A stretch of DNA of 64,000 nt, from NCBI GenBank assembly GCA_963824085.1, contig CAWGNT010000023.1, forward strand, positions 248,001 to 312,000, in the 5' to 3' direction. The translations under genes and the position numbers were made by a program. The notes under the pieces were generated by a model, which did not search any database, was not told the origin of the DNA, and saw only the letters and a list, made by a program, of their open reading frames with translations. This document shows positions 42,845-51,892 of the stretch, piece by piece. Position 1 is the first letter of the stretch. Every line of letters begins with the position of its first letter. This DNA is from JARRNE01 sp963824085. GTDB lineage: Bacteria > Pseudomonadota > Gammaproteobacteria > Chromatiales > Chromatiaceae.

Positions 42845-45370
42845 ATGAAACGGAATTCAGAGGTACAGGTCATCGGGCTGACAGCGGCGCTAGATGCTGC
42901 GGTGACCCGGCTCGAGTGTGAAGTCGCCGCAGATCGGCGAGCGGAGGACGCCCTCGCGCTGACCGACGCCGCCCGGCAGAGAGAATCGGACCTGTCTCGG
43001 CGCTGTCTGGAGATCGCCAGCGTCATGCTCCTAGCCATCGACACCCAGGGCCGGGTCATATTTGTCAACCCTCACGGGGTGGACATCCTGGGCTACGCCC
43101 GAAAGGAAGACGTCCTCGGCAAGGATTGGTTCGAGCACTTCCTGCCGCAGCGCCTTCGCGAACCGATCAGAAGGGTATTCGATCAGCTGATGCGCGGTGA
43201 GCTCCACGGCGCGGAGGACTACGAAAATCCGGTCCTGCGCCCTGAGGGAGATGAACGCGTGGTAGCCTGGCACAACAGCCTTCTGCGCGACCCCACAGGG
43301 CACATCAATGGTGTCCTCTGCTCCGGTCAGGACGTTACGGAGACGCGCAGGGTCGAGGGGGCGCTCAGGGCGCGAGAACGGCAGCAAGCCGCCGTAGCGG
43401 CACTAGGTCAGCGCGCACTCGCGTCCACCGAATTCCAGTCTTTGCTCGACATGGCCACAGGCTCGATCGCTGAGGTCCTGTCGGTCCCATACTGCAAGGT
43501 CCTCGAGCTGCGCCCCGGGGGTGCAGATTTCATCCTGCGCTCGGGGGTCGGTTGGCACCCTGGTTTGGTCGGCGGCGCGATCGTCGGCGCGCACCGGGAA
43601 TCCCAGGCCGGCTATACGCTTGAATCCCACGAGCCAGTGATTGTCGAGGACCTGCGCACGGAGACGCGCTTTCGCGGCCCGGCGTTGCTCTCGGAGCATG
43701 ACGTCGTGAGCGGGCTGTCCTGCGCGATCGCAGGCTCCTCCGGGCGCCCATGGGGTGTACTGGGAGCGCACACCCAAGAGCGGCGGACCTTCAGCCGCGA
43801 TGACATCAATTTCCTTCTCGCGGTCGCCAACATCTTGGCCGCGGTCATCGGGCGCAGGGAGGCCACGCGCGTGCTGCGTGAGCGCGACGCAGACCTTCGC
43901 CGCGCCCAGGCGCTCGGCCACATCGGCAGCTGGCGGATAAACGTGCGCTCGAATGAGCTGAGGTGGTCGGCGGAGAACCATCGCATCTTCGGTGTGCCGC
44001 AGGGTGCACCGATGACCTACGAGACCTTCCTCTCCATCGTCCATCCGGACGACCGAGACACCGTGGTCCGCATGTGGGAGGCTGCCCTGCGCGGGCAGCC
44101 CTACGACATCGAGCACCGACTGCTGGTGGGAGGGCAAGTGAAGTGGGTGAGGGAGCGGGCCGAGATCGAATTTGCCGAGGACGGCACCCTACTCGGCGGC
44201 TTCGGCACCACTCAGGACATCACCGAGCACAAACGCAGCGAGGCAGCGCTAAAGGAGGCCGATCGACAAAAGGACGAGTTCCTGGCAATGCTGGCACATG
44301 AGCTCAGAAATCCCCTGACCCCGATACTCAACGCAGCTCAGGTCCTCGCCATGCTGAAGCTGACTGATCCCAATGTGCGATGGGCTCAGGAGGTTATCGA
44401 GCGGCAGGTCACGCACCTCACCCGCCTGGTGGACGATCTGCTGGATGTCTCCCGCATCGCGCGCGGCAAGATCAGGCTGCAGCAGGAGCCAATCGAGTTG
44501 ACGGCTATCGCACGGCAGTCCGTGGAAGGCGTGCGTGCCGCCCTGGACGGCAAGGGGCAGCGCTTGGAGCTGCGGCTGCCGCAGCGGCCACTCTGGCTTC
44601 GGGGCGATCCCGTGCGCCTGGTTCAGGTTCTGGTTAACGCTTTGGACAATGCGGCCAAGTACTCGCCAAACGGGGCCGACGTGGAGCTAACGGTCGACGC
44701 CGTGGGACAGGAGGCGGAAATCCGGGTGCGCGACCACGGCAGCGGCATCCCGCCCGACCTGTTGCCGCGCGTATTCGACCTCTTTCAGCAGGGCGAGCGT
44801 CCCCTCGATCGGCGCGAGAGCGGGTTGGGCATTGGACTCACGCTCGTACGGCGCCTTGTCGAGCTCCACGGCGGACGCGTGACGGTGGAAAGCCCCGGTT
44901 TCCGGCAGGGCACCACACTGACCATTTACTTGCCACTCGATCCGACGGCCGCGGCTCCGGTTGACAAGATCTCGGCCTCGCCGAGCATGGTTCCGTCGAT
45001 GCGGGTCCTTGTGGTGGACGACGAGCGTGTGATCGCCAAATCCATGGCGCTCGTCCTCAGGAGACTGGGACACGATGTATGCGTTGCCAACTGCGGCGAA
45101 GATGCCGTCGCGCAGGCGCGATCATTTCGGCCGCAGCTCGTGCTGCTCGACATTGGGCTTCCGGGAATGGACGGTTGGGAAACCGCGCGTGCCCTGCGCC
45201 AGCTTCCCGAAGGTCCTGGCATGCGGCTGGTAGCGGTCACCGGATACGGCGACGAACCCGCGCGCCAGCGAAGCCGTGCGGCCGGCTTCGATGCTCATCT
45301 GGTCAAGCCGGTCGCAATGGCACAACTGACCGCACTGTTCGCGGAAAGAGCTCCGAGCAGTGCCCATTGA
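42845..45370 (+). CDS. Hybrid sensor histidine kinase (PAS-GAF-PAS-HisKA-HATPase-REC)
   Basis: An 841-residue soluble kinase without membrane segments. In order: a short helical start, PAS (about 55-165; GRVIFVNPHGVDILGYARKE), GAF (about 185-345), PAS (about 365-465; WSAENHRIFGVPQG), HisKA with the phospho-accepting His in MLAHELRNPLTPILNAAQVL, HATPase with NALDNAAKYSPNG, RDHGSGIPPDL and SGLGIGLTLV, and a C-terminal receiver with DIGLPGMDGWETA and the conserved Lys in LVKPV. All catalytic residues seem intact. Its ligand is unknown. A similar but destroyed kinase lies just downstream on the other strand. Confidence 0.93.
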   Translation: MKRNSEVQVIGLTAALDAAVTRLECEVAADRRAEDALALTDAARQRESDLSRRCLEIASVMLLAIDTQGRVIFVNPHGVDILGYARKEDVLGKDWFEHFLPQRLREPIRRVFDQLMRGELHGAEDYENPVLRPEGDERVVAWHNSLLRDPTGHINGVLCSGQDVTETRRVEGALRARERQQAAVAALGQRALASTEFQSLLDMATGSIAEVLSVPYCKVLELRPGGADFILRSGVGWHPGLVGGAIVGAHRESQAGYTLESHEPVIVEDLRTETRFRGPALLSEHDVVSGLSCAIAGSSGRPWGVLGAHTQERRTFSRDDINFLLAVANILAAVIGRREATRVLRERDADLRRAQALGHIGSWRINVRSNELRWSAENHRIFGVPQGAPMTYETFLSIVHPDDRDTVVRMWEAALRGQPYDIEHRLLVGGQVKWVRERAEIEFAEDGTLLGGFGTTQDITEHKRSEAALKEADRQKDEFLAMLAHELRNPLTPILNAAQVLAMLKLTDPNVRWAQEVIERQVTHLTRLVDDLLDVSRIARGKIRLQQEPIELTAIARQSVEGVRAALDGKGQRLELRLPQRPLWLRGDPVRLVQVLVNALDNAAKYSPNGADVELTVDAVGQEAEIRVRDHGSGIPPDLLPRVFDLFQQGERPLDRRESGLGIGLTLVRRLVELHGGRVTVESPGFRQGTTLTIYLPLDPTAAAPVDKISASPSMVPSMRVLVVDDERVIAKSMALVLRRLGHDVCVANCGEDAVAQARSFRPQLVLLDIGLPGMDGWETARALRQLPEGPGMRLVAVTGYGDEPARQRSRAAGFDAHLVKPVAMAQLTALFAERAPSSAH

Positions 45371-45493
45371 CCGGTGTCGAGTTGACCGGGATATTGTCCA
45401 ACCCAATCCTTCCGGGTACCGTGCGCCATCTGCAACCGATGGTTTCACGGACATCCAGCTCTCGGCGGCATTGTGGCAACGGCAAGAATCTGG

Positions 45494-46690
45494 CTACTCG
45501 AGAAGCTCCTTCAGCTCGTCGAAACCAGCCCCCTTTAGCAGATGGGCATCGAACAGGCCCTGTTCCGAACCCGCGACCCGCTCGCTGTAACCGGAAAAAG
45601 CAATGACTTTCATGGACTGACGCTGCGGGAGCTGGGCGAGCCGACGCGCCACCTCGATCCCGTCGATGTCCTGCAAGCCGATGTCGACGAGCACCACGTC
45701 CGGATTAGTGTCCTTCACCGCATCCACCGCTTCCGCGCCTTTCGAGATACCCCACACCTGGTGACCCAGCAGTTGAAGCAGCATCTTCGACGACGCGAGC
45801 ACGTCCTCATTGTCGTCCACGAGCAGGACCCGTTTCTTGCTGCCCGTTTCGATGCAGGATACCGTCGCCGCCCTTGATCGCCATCACGCTGAGTGCATTG
45901 CGCACCGGCGCGAGGGGATTGCGCAGCTCGTGACCTAGCATCGCCAGCAACTCATTCTTACGCCGATCGGCTTCCGCAAGCCGCTCGGCCTGCCGCCGCA
46001 GGTTCGCCTCGAGGGCCTGCCGCTCAGTGACGTCCATGGCAAGAGAGAGCACCGAGACGAGCGTACCGCGCTCGTCTCGCAGTACGGAGTTGTACCATTC
46101 GCACCAGACCACATCACCGCTCTTGCGGCGGTTGCGGTTGAGACTCTTGTTGCGCTCCGCGCCGTCGGTGACGAGCGCCCTCATCAATTCAGCCACCCGA
46201 CCACGATCTTCCTCGTGCACGAGACCTAGCCCCTCCACGGACTGCCCGAGCGCCTCCTGCTCGGTCCAGCCGAACATCCGCTCCGCCGCCGGAGACCAGC
46301 GCAGGATGCAAGCGTCGGCGTCCCATTCGAGGGCTGCCACCGGGGTGTTGTCGATGTGCAGCTTTAGCCGTTCCAGGGTCTCGCGGTAGCGTCGCTCCGC
46401 CTCCTTCGACGCCGTGACGTCCGCAAACGTGCCGACACAGCCGTACACCCCACCGGCCGCGTCCCGCAACGGGGCCGCGTAGGTCATCAGTGACTTCACC
46501 TCGCCATCGTGGAAGCGCAGCTCCTCCTCGAAGCCCTGCACGGGCTCGCCGCGGCGGGCCGCTACCTGCATCGGCAGCTCGTCGACACGGAGCTCACTCC
46601 CCTCGTGGAACACCCGAAACGGCAGCGTCGGTGCGTCGGGACCGCTCATCGACGGGTTGGCTCCGTCCGGCAGGCGCAACATGTGGGCGA
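45494..46690 (-). pseudogene. Remnant of a second hybrid histidine kinase
   Basis: The 5' frame (46682-45807) starts inside a PAS domain (LPFRVFHEGSELRVDELPM), continues through a second PAS (WSPAAERMFGWTEQEALG) and reaches the H-box LGHELRNPLAPVRNALSV. It then runs out in unrelated sequence. The 3' frame (45820-45494 and slightly upstream) is a receiver domain (RVLLVDDNEDV; DVVLVDIGLQDIDGIEVARR). The rest of HisKA and the whole ATPase domain are missing, the frames differ, and the N-terminus is cut. The receiver ends normally. The layout says one hybrid kinase suffered an internal deletion. Confidence 0.8.
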
Positions 46691-47344
46691 AGCTACTGAA
46701 AAGGGTGCGTCAATTCATCAGGCTTTGAATATCACAAACCGTCTCACGCTATTTGCGGTGGTTCCCGCCACGGAGAGGTCGCACCCCTTTCTTCGGCAAC
46801 GCCACCGCAACCCATAGCCGGTGTTCCGACCGGCTGAGTCTTGACACCGGTCATCCGCCTCAGGCGGGGCGTCACAGCCTCACGCATTCCTTGCGCCGTC
46901 AGCCTAACGTAGCCCGGCGGCTTTCATTCAGCTCAGTGATCAAGTGCTCGCGGTACGCCGGGCTGCGCAGAATCTTCGCTCGCCCGCGCGGAGAGTCAGC
47001 AGGAGCCTGACCGGGTGATGTGACTGCCGGCGCGACGCCGAAGGCGGCCGAGCAGGCCAGCAAGGGAAGCACCTTATGTTCGCGTACAAGGATGTTGAGC
47101 ATATCCACGCCCTTCCAATCATCTGATCTCGTAAGGAGCCTCCCAAGCTGGTACATAACTTGACAGAAATCCGTCAGACGCCGTGACGACGAAAATGCGG
47201 CGAAAAAGGGGTGGACGCCGTTCTGGCGTGTTTCCGTCGGGACTTCCGTTACGTGGGCGGCATAAAGCTTAAATTACACCGCATCGGATCGGCGCCCGAG
47301 TCGATCCACCCAGGCGGTGCAACCTTCCGGGCGAGGGCAGAACG
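46691..47344. other. Gap with repeat D and no recognised gene
   Basis: About 650 bases. An 85-codon minus-strand frame (46899-47156) crosses repeat D copy 3 and I do not trust it. A hairpin GACACCGGTCATCCGCCTC / GAGGCGG region near 46840-46870 is weak. Nothing else is seen. Confidence 0.4.
46995..47070 (+). repeat. Dispersed repeat family D, copy 3
   Basis: GTGACTGCCGGCGCGACGCC at 47019 then GAAGGCGGCCGAGCAGGCC and AGCAAGGGAAG match copies 1 and 2. A further related stretch AAGCTGGTACATAACTTGAC occurs at 47143-47162, like the end of copy 1. Confidence 0.55.
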
Positions 47345-47824
47345 ATGATCAAACAGACGCTTATTCTCGGCTTGCTACCGATCTCCGTCGCCGCAAGTGC
47401 GACCTGTGTGAACGATCCGCCGGAGATCGGTGACATCGGTCCTGCATCCGAGCTGGTCTGCAGTGAGCTCAGCCAGCGCTTCCTTGACGCGGCCTTGGCC
47501 GTCGAGGGTCGGTCGATCCACTCGTCAACAGACGTCTCGGTGATCGCGTCGGTGGACGGCAAGCCGGTCTCGATGCGCGACGAGCTGTCTGGTTACTCGT
47601 GGCGGCTTGCCGACTCCGACAACTGCATCGGGGGTACCGCCAATCCGACGGCTGGTCTTTGGACACGGGTCAATGACCTCAGGCCTGCGGCGCCGAGGGT
47701 CGCCCCTGGCACCGAAGGCAAGTGCTCACTGGGCCGAGCACTCGGCCGTCCGGTGTCTGCCCGCCGCTTTGGCTCGGTACAGAGCGGCGTCGGCCTCCTC
47801 GAAGAGCAGGAATGCGCTTCCTGA
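47345..47824 (+). CDS. Hypothetical exported protein, probably truncated
   Basis: A 159-codon frame. The N-terminus MIKQTLILGLLPISVAASA is a signal peptide. Residues 20-95 look like a real protein (GPASELVCSELSQRF; SIHSSTDVSVIASVDGKPVS; SGYSWRLAD). From about residue 95 onward the composition changes, and the last 33 codons overlap the diguanylate cyclase gene on the other strand. I infer that the original 3' end was lost and the frame now runs into foreign DNA. The family is not recognised. Confidence 0.5.
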   Translation: MIKQTLILGLLPISVAASATCVNDPPEIGDIGPASELVCSELSQRFLDAALAVEGRSIHSSTDVSVIASVDGKPVSMRDELSGYSWRLADSDNCIGGTANPTAGLWTRVNDLRPAAPRVAPGTEGKCSLGRALGRPVSARRFGSVQSGVGLLEEQECAS

Positions 47825-48880
47825 ATCGCTTGGCGTCACCGTGCAGAAGCCGAAGCTCAGGGTGGGGAAGGGCCAGTTCTTGAGCTTGTCTTGGGCCAGA
47901 AGCTCGCCGGTCCTCTCAATGTTCACCATGATACTCGAGGCGCCCAAACGGTCGGTTTCGGCCGCGATGATCGCAAACTCATCGCCGCCGATGCGCGCAG
48001 CGAGATCAGTCCCCCGGCGAGCGGCTTGTCTGAACAGGCTGGCGACAGCGCGCAGGACCGTATCCCCAACCGCATGGCCGAGCCTGTCGTTGTAGCTCTT
48101 GAAGTCATCGATGTCGGACACGATGAGCGTCAGCGGGCGCTTGGTGCGGACTCCCCGCAGCCATTCCTTCTCCAGGAATTCCTCGAATGCGCGGCGGTTC
48201 GGGATGGCAGTCAGATGGTCCACCAAGGCGTGTCGCTCTCGGGTCAGGGCAGTAATGATCGCCTGGTGGGAAAAACGATAGATCTGTCGAGAAAGAACGA
48301 ACAGCAGGGAAAAATAGACTGGGATTACCAGTGCAACCGCTGTCTGCGGCGCTCCGCCCTATGTCCCGAGCTGGATTGCCAGAGGAAGGACGACGGGTGT
48401 ACAGAAGACCGGATAAGCGAGTCGATGAAACGACAGCAAGGCAGTCGAGCCCGCGGTCATGGCCACGAGAATCAGGGTCAGAAACATGCTGTGGGCAGGC
48501 TGATTCGGCACGTAGAACAGCACGGCCGCGCTACCCCAGAGCAATCCGGACGCCAGCGTGCCGAGGAGAAGCCGCAGCTCAAGCTTTGGCAAGTCCGCCG
48601 CTTCGGGGGGCTTTGCCGCCTGCCGACGGGCCTGGAGCCATCGGGACACGTTGAACAACAGCAGAACGACAAGCCAGGCCATCAGTCGATCCTGCGGCAC
48701 CACCGTCCACAAGCCCGCCGTCAACGTGGCGCTGCCCGCCAGATTGGCAAGGAGAACGAGCAGCGCGTGCTTGTAGACGGCGTGAAGATGCTCAGTCTTG
48801 GCAAGGAGCTCTAGATCAGCGTCCGCATGCGACTCCGACTCGCTACCGCGCGTTGGTTGGGTGCTGCGAGCAAGGCTCAT
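47726..48880 (-). pseudogene. Membrane diguanylate cyclase interrupted by one in-frame TAG
   Basis: From the ATG at 48880 the frame encodes about six membrane helices (HALLVLLANLAGSATLTAGL; LLLGTLASGLLWGSAAVLFY), then reaches a TAG at 48361-48359 after VVLPLAIQLGT. The same frame continues without a shift through a helix (VALVIPVYFSLLFVLSR), a coiled linker and a full GGDEF domain: DHLTAIPNRRAFEEF, active site RIGGDEFAII and I-site RGTD five residues before GGDEF. Apart from the amber codon it would be a 384-residue c-di-GMP synthase. A point nonsense mutation, read-through or sequence error are the options. Confidence 0.8.
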
Positions 48881-49152
48881 CGAGCTGCACTCATCTCAGA
48901 TCCACTGCGTTTTCTGGCACGCGGCGAGACTCGACCACGCCGACTTTGGCAGGGATCAGGGAAGTCCGCGCTCTGATCGCTTGCCGTTAAATCCAGTCTA
49001 CTCCGTTGGTTAGCGGGCCGCCGATCCGAAGCGCAAAGTGTGACTACTGTTGTAGTTCGTCGCTCACTCCGTGAACTCGGGACCGAAGGGCGCACCTGCT
49101 ACACTCGTGCAGGCATAAGTCTGCCGACAAGCCGGGAAGTCTCCACCAACCT

Positions 49153-49893
49153 GTGCTTCTACCCTACAGCCTCCACCTTGGCGGCGGCCGGGTCTGCCCT
49201 GCCGTCGACATCGAGAGCCCCGACGAGCTGGCCGCGGCCGTGCGCGGTCTTCGCCTTGCGGTCCCGACACCGGCGCTCGTGCTTGTGGGTGGTGCCGACG
49301 GATTGGCCGAGGCCGCTGCGCGCTGGCTGCGCGGGCTCTTTCGCGATTGCGTGGCTCCGTTGGTTGACCGGCTGGGGGCGGCGCTCATCGACGGAGGCAC
49401 GGATGCCGGTGTGATGGCCTTGATCGGTCACGCGCGGCTCGCAATCGGGGGGGCTTTCCCGCTGGTGGGTGTAGTGGCCCGTGGCACCGTTGCTCGGTTC
49501 GATGACGTGGCGAGGGCGGGGCAAATGGGAGCCGCGCTTGAGCCCAACCATACGCATTTCCTGATGGTGCCGGGCGAGAGCTGGGGCGACGAGTCCCCCT
49601 GGATCAGCCGTGCTGCAGAGGTACTCTCGGCCGGTTCGGCAAGCGCAACCCTGGTCGCGGGCGGCGGTGCAGTGACGCGGCGCGACGTCGAGCACAGTCT
49701 CCGCGCAGGTCGCCCGACCTGGTTGCTGAAGCACAGTGGAGGCACCGCCGACGCTTTAGCTGATGCCCTTTCGGCTGGAGAGCTCCCCAAACTCGAGGTC
49801 TCGCAGGCGCGGCTCGCGCTGCTGCGGGTGATCGAGCGAGAGGACGCAGGGTCGACGCTCCCCGAGCTCCTATGCTCATTGTTCGCCGCATAG
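49153..49893 (+). CDS. TRPM-type SLOG (LSDAT) domain protein
   Basis: A 246-residue protein that is almost entirely one SLOG/LSDAT domain, the Rossmann-like nucleotide-binding fold found at the N-terminus of TRPM channels. Signatures are ALVLVGGADGLAEAAARWL, ALIDGGTDAGVMALIGHA (GGTxAGVM), FPLVGVVARGTV and EPNHTHFLMVPGESWGDES (PNHTHF). Prokaryotic members are predicted to bind or process nucleotide-derived ligands in conflict or stress systems (comparative genomics, not proof here). The start is a GTG at 49153; the frame is open for 26 codons before it without ATG or GTG. The partner RyR gene follows after 10 bases. Confidence 0.85.
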   Translation: MLLPYSLHLGGGRVCPAVDIESPDELAAAVRGLRLAVPTPALVLVGGADGLAEAAARWLRGLFRDCVAPLVDRLGAALIDGGTDAGVMALIGHARLAIGGAFPLVGVVARGTVARFDDVARAGQMGAALEPNHTHFLMVPGESWGDESPWISRAAEVLSAGSASATLVAGGGAVTRRDVEHSLRAGRPTWLLKHSGGTADALADALSAGELPKLEVSQARLALLRVIEREDAGSTLPELLCSLFAA

Positions 49894-49903
49894 TTCCGCC
49901 GCC

Positions 49904-51640
49904 GTGTTCACGCGCAAGCCGATCATCGTTACAGGGAAAGGTCGGGTGGCCGGAGCGGCCGCCAAAGCCCTTGAAGACGCGGGCGTGGCCGTGTTCCGAA
50001 CGCCGAGCCCGGCCGCCATAGGCCGCGATATACGGTCGGCGCACGCCCTCATCATCGCGGACCCGTTAACGGACCCCGCATCGGCCATCGCGGGGCTCCG
50101 TACCCTTTGCCGCCGCTTTCGCGCTCGGCGGCCGCCCTTGCGCACCATCTTGGTCGATGAGGAAGATGGCGTGCTCCCGTCGCTTGACATGTCCGACGAT
50201 AGCCTGCTCTTGCTGGAGATATTCAATCTCCGACGGCAGGCCGCCCGGGCCTTGTTGGCCAATCGGCCGCTGCACGAGGGTATGGACCCGCCGTTCGGCC
50301 AGTCAGTGCACCTTCTCCTCGCCGGCAATGCGCCTCCCGCCCACGCGCTCATGCTTCAGGCCCTGCGGCTTGCGCACTATGGCAACGTCCCCGTGTTGAC
50401 CTTCGCGTGTACCGATCCCGTCGCGGAGCGCGAGGCGTGGCTCGCCGCCTATCCGCAGGCCGAGCGCTTCTGTCGGCTCGACTTCACCGAGCTTCATGCC
50501 CCGAATCTGCCGAAAGACCCGCCCGTTACCAGCGTGTTCGTCTGCGTCGAGCGGCCGGAGCACGGGCTGGAGCTGGCGCAACAGCTCGCCAAACAGGTCG
50601 CCGACGCGCAGCAGTCGTCCCCGGTCATCCATCTCGAAGTGGGCGACACGCGCCCTCAGGGTGACATCGGGGAGTGGGACGGACAGGTCCTCCCCTTCTC
50701 CTGGTTGCGCGAGGCCTGCCGGCCCGAAGTTCTCCTGGAGGCGCGGGGCGACGAGTTGGCACGCGTCATCCACGAGCACTACCGCGACAGCATTGCCGCC
50801 CAAGGACGCGACCCCGCAGGCGAGCCCGGCGGGCGACCGTGGGAAAGGCTTGCTACCTCTTACCGGGAGGCGTCCCGCCAACAGGCGGATCACCTGTGGG
50901 CCAAGCTCGCCGCCGTCGACTGCCGCGCCGTGTCCGAAGAGCTCGTGGAGTCCTTTGCATTCGCGCCGCTGGAGGTGGAGCGCCTCGCGCGCATCGAGCA
51001 CAGCCGCTGGGCGGCCGATCGGTATCTCGACGGCTGGACCTACGGCCCAGTGCGCGACAATATACAGAAGCACCACCCTCAGCTCATCCCATATGCGGAG
51101 CTGAGCCGCCCCATGAAGGATCTGGACCGGTTCGCCGTCCGCCTGGTGCCGACGCTGCTTGCGCGATCGAGTCGCAGCCTCGTCCGTATGCTTCTCGTGG
51201 GTGTGCCGGAGGTGAGGCGGGAACCCGCGGCGGACGGATTCTTGAGGCGTCTGGCCGACGCTGCCTTGGCACGCCTCGCCGAGCGCTATCCGGACCGCAG
51301 CCTGGTGGTTTCCTCGACTCTGGCCGACCCCCATTCGCGCCTCGTGGTCCGTCGAGCTTTGGACGCTTTCGGGGCGAGCCTGTTCGTCCTTTGTGCTCAG
51401 CCCGTGGCTGAGACCCTATCGGCCCAACGAGACGATGGTGCTCGCCGCGACCTGCTGGAGCTCCTTGCGCGGGTGGAGCGGCGTATCCCACTCGCGGGCG
51501 CCGATGGACTCGCCGCCTGGTTTGCCCGTCGCGCCGAGATATTGCTGATCGTGGGCACTGAGGCGCAGGAAGTCGAAAAGCGAAAACGGGTCACGCTCGA
51601 CCCGGTCAATAGAAGGCTGGAATGGACCTTTGAATATTGA
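49904..51640 (+). CDS. TrkA-N-like / RyR-domain protein with C-terminal Rossmann-like domain
   Basis: A 578-residue soluble protein. The N-terminal 300 residues look like paired TrkA-N-type Rossmann units (KPIIVTGKGRVAGAAAKALE; VHLLLAGNAPPAHALMLQAL). Residues about 360-405 form an RyR domain: RIEHSRWAADRYLDGWTYGP then VRDNIQKHHPQLIPYAEL and MKDLDR, the ryanodine-receptor repeat also found in bacteria. The last 160 residues (LVRMLLVGVPEVRREPAADG; DRSLVVSSTLADPHSRLVV; AEILLIVGTEAQEV) resemble another SLOG-like or TIR-like alpha/beta domain. TrkA-N/RyR/SLOG combinations belong to predicted nucleotide-centric systems. The start is a GTG. Confidence 0.8.
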   Translation: MFTRKPIIVTGKGRVAGAAAKALEDAGVAVFRTPSPAAIGRDIRSAHALIIADPLTDPASAIAGLRTLCRRFRARRPPLRTILVDEEDGVLPSLDMSDDSLLLLEIFNLRRQAARALLANRPLHEGMDPPFGQSVHLLLAGNAPPAHALMLQALRLAHYGNVPVLTFACTDPVAEREAWLAAYPQAERFCRLDFTELHAPNLPKDPPVTSVFVCVERPEHGLELAQQLAKQVADAQQSSPVIHLEVGDTRPQGDIGEWDGQVLPFSWLREACRPEVLLEARGDELARVIHEHYRDSIAAQGRDPAGEPGGRPWERLATSYREASRQQADHLWAKLAAVDCRAVSEELVESFAFAPLEVERLARIEHSRWAADRYLDGWTYGPVRDNIQKHHPQLIPYAELSRPMKDLDRFAVRLVPTLLARSSRSLVRMLLVGVPEVRREPAADGFLRRLADAALARLAERYPDRSLVVSSTLADPHSRLVVRRALDAFGASLFVLCAQPVAETLSAQRDDGARRDLLELLARVERRIPLAGADGLAAWFARRAEILLIVGTEAQEVEKRKRVTLDPVNRRLEWTFEY

Positions 51641-51892
51641 CGCGGATGCCAGTCCGCGCTGACCCCAGGGGACTTAGGAATGGTGCAACAATAACCGGTA
51701 CGCGTTGGTCCGGCTTTCTCCCCTCACCCCAACCCCACTCGTGCGGGGGGCTCCCAGGGGCGCTGTTTCAGTTGTTCTTGAACCGCCCATAAAGATGCAG
51801 GCCGACAGCCGCCTGGCGGGGGACACACGTTGTGAGCCGAAACCGAACGGCGAGCAGGTATTCGTGGAGCGCCTATAGCTGAGCGGCTTTGT
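51641..51892. other. Convergent intergenic gap
   Basis: 250 bases between the RyR gene and the diguanylate cyclase, both ending here. Contains short GC-rich inverted stretches but no clear terminator or gene. Confidence 0.35.

Noticed and set aside
46899..47156. A small minus-strand frame with a piece (RSPAYREHLITELNE) recalling antitoxin N-termini
   Set aside because: The resemblance is short, there is no partner gene, and the frame runs through repeat D.
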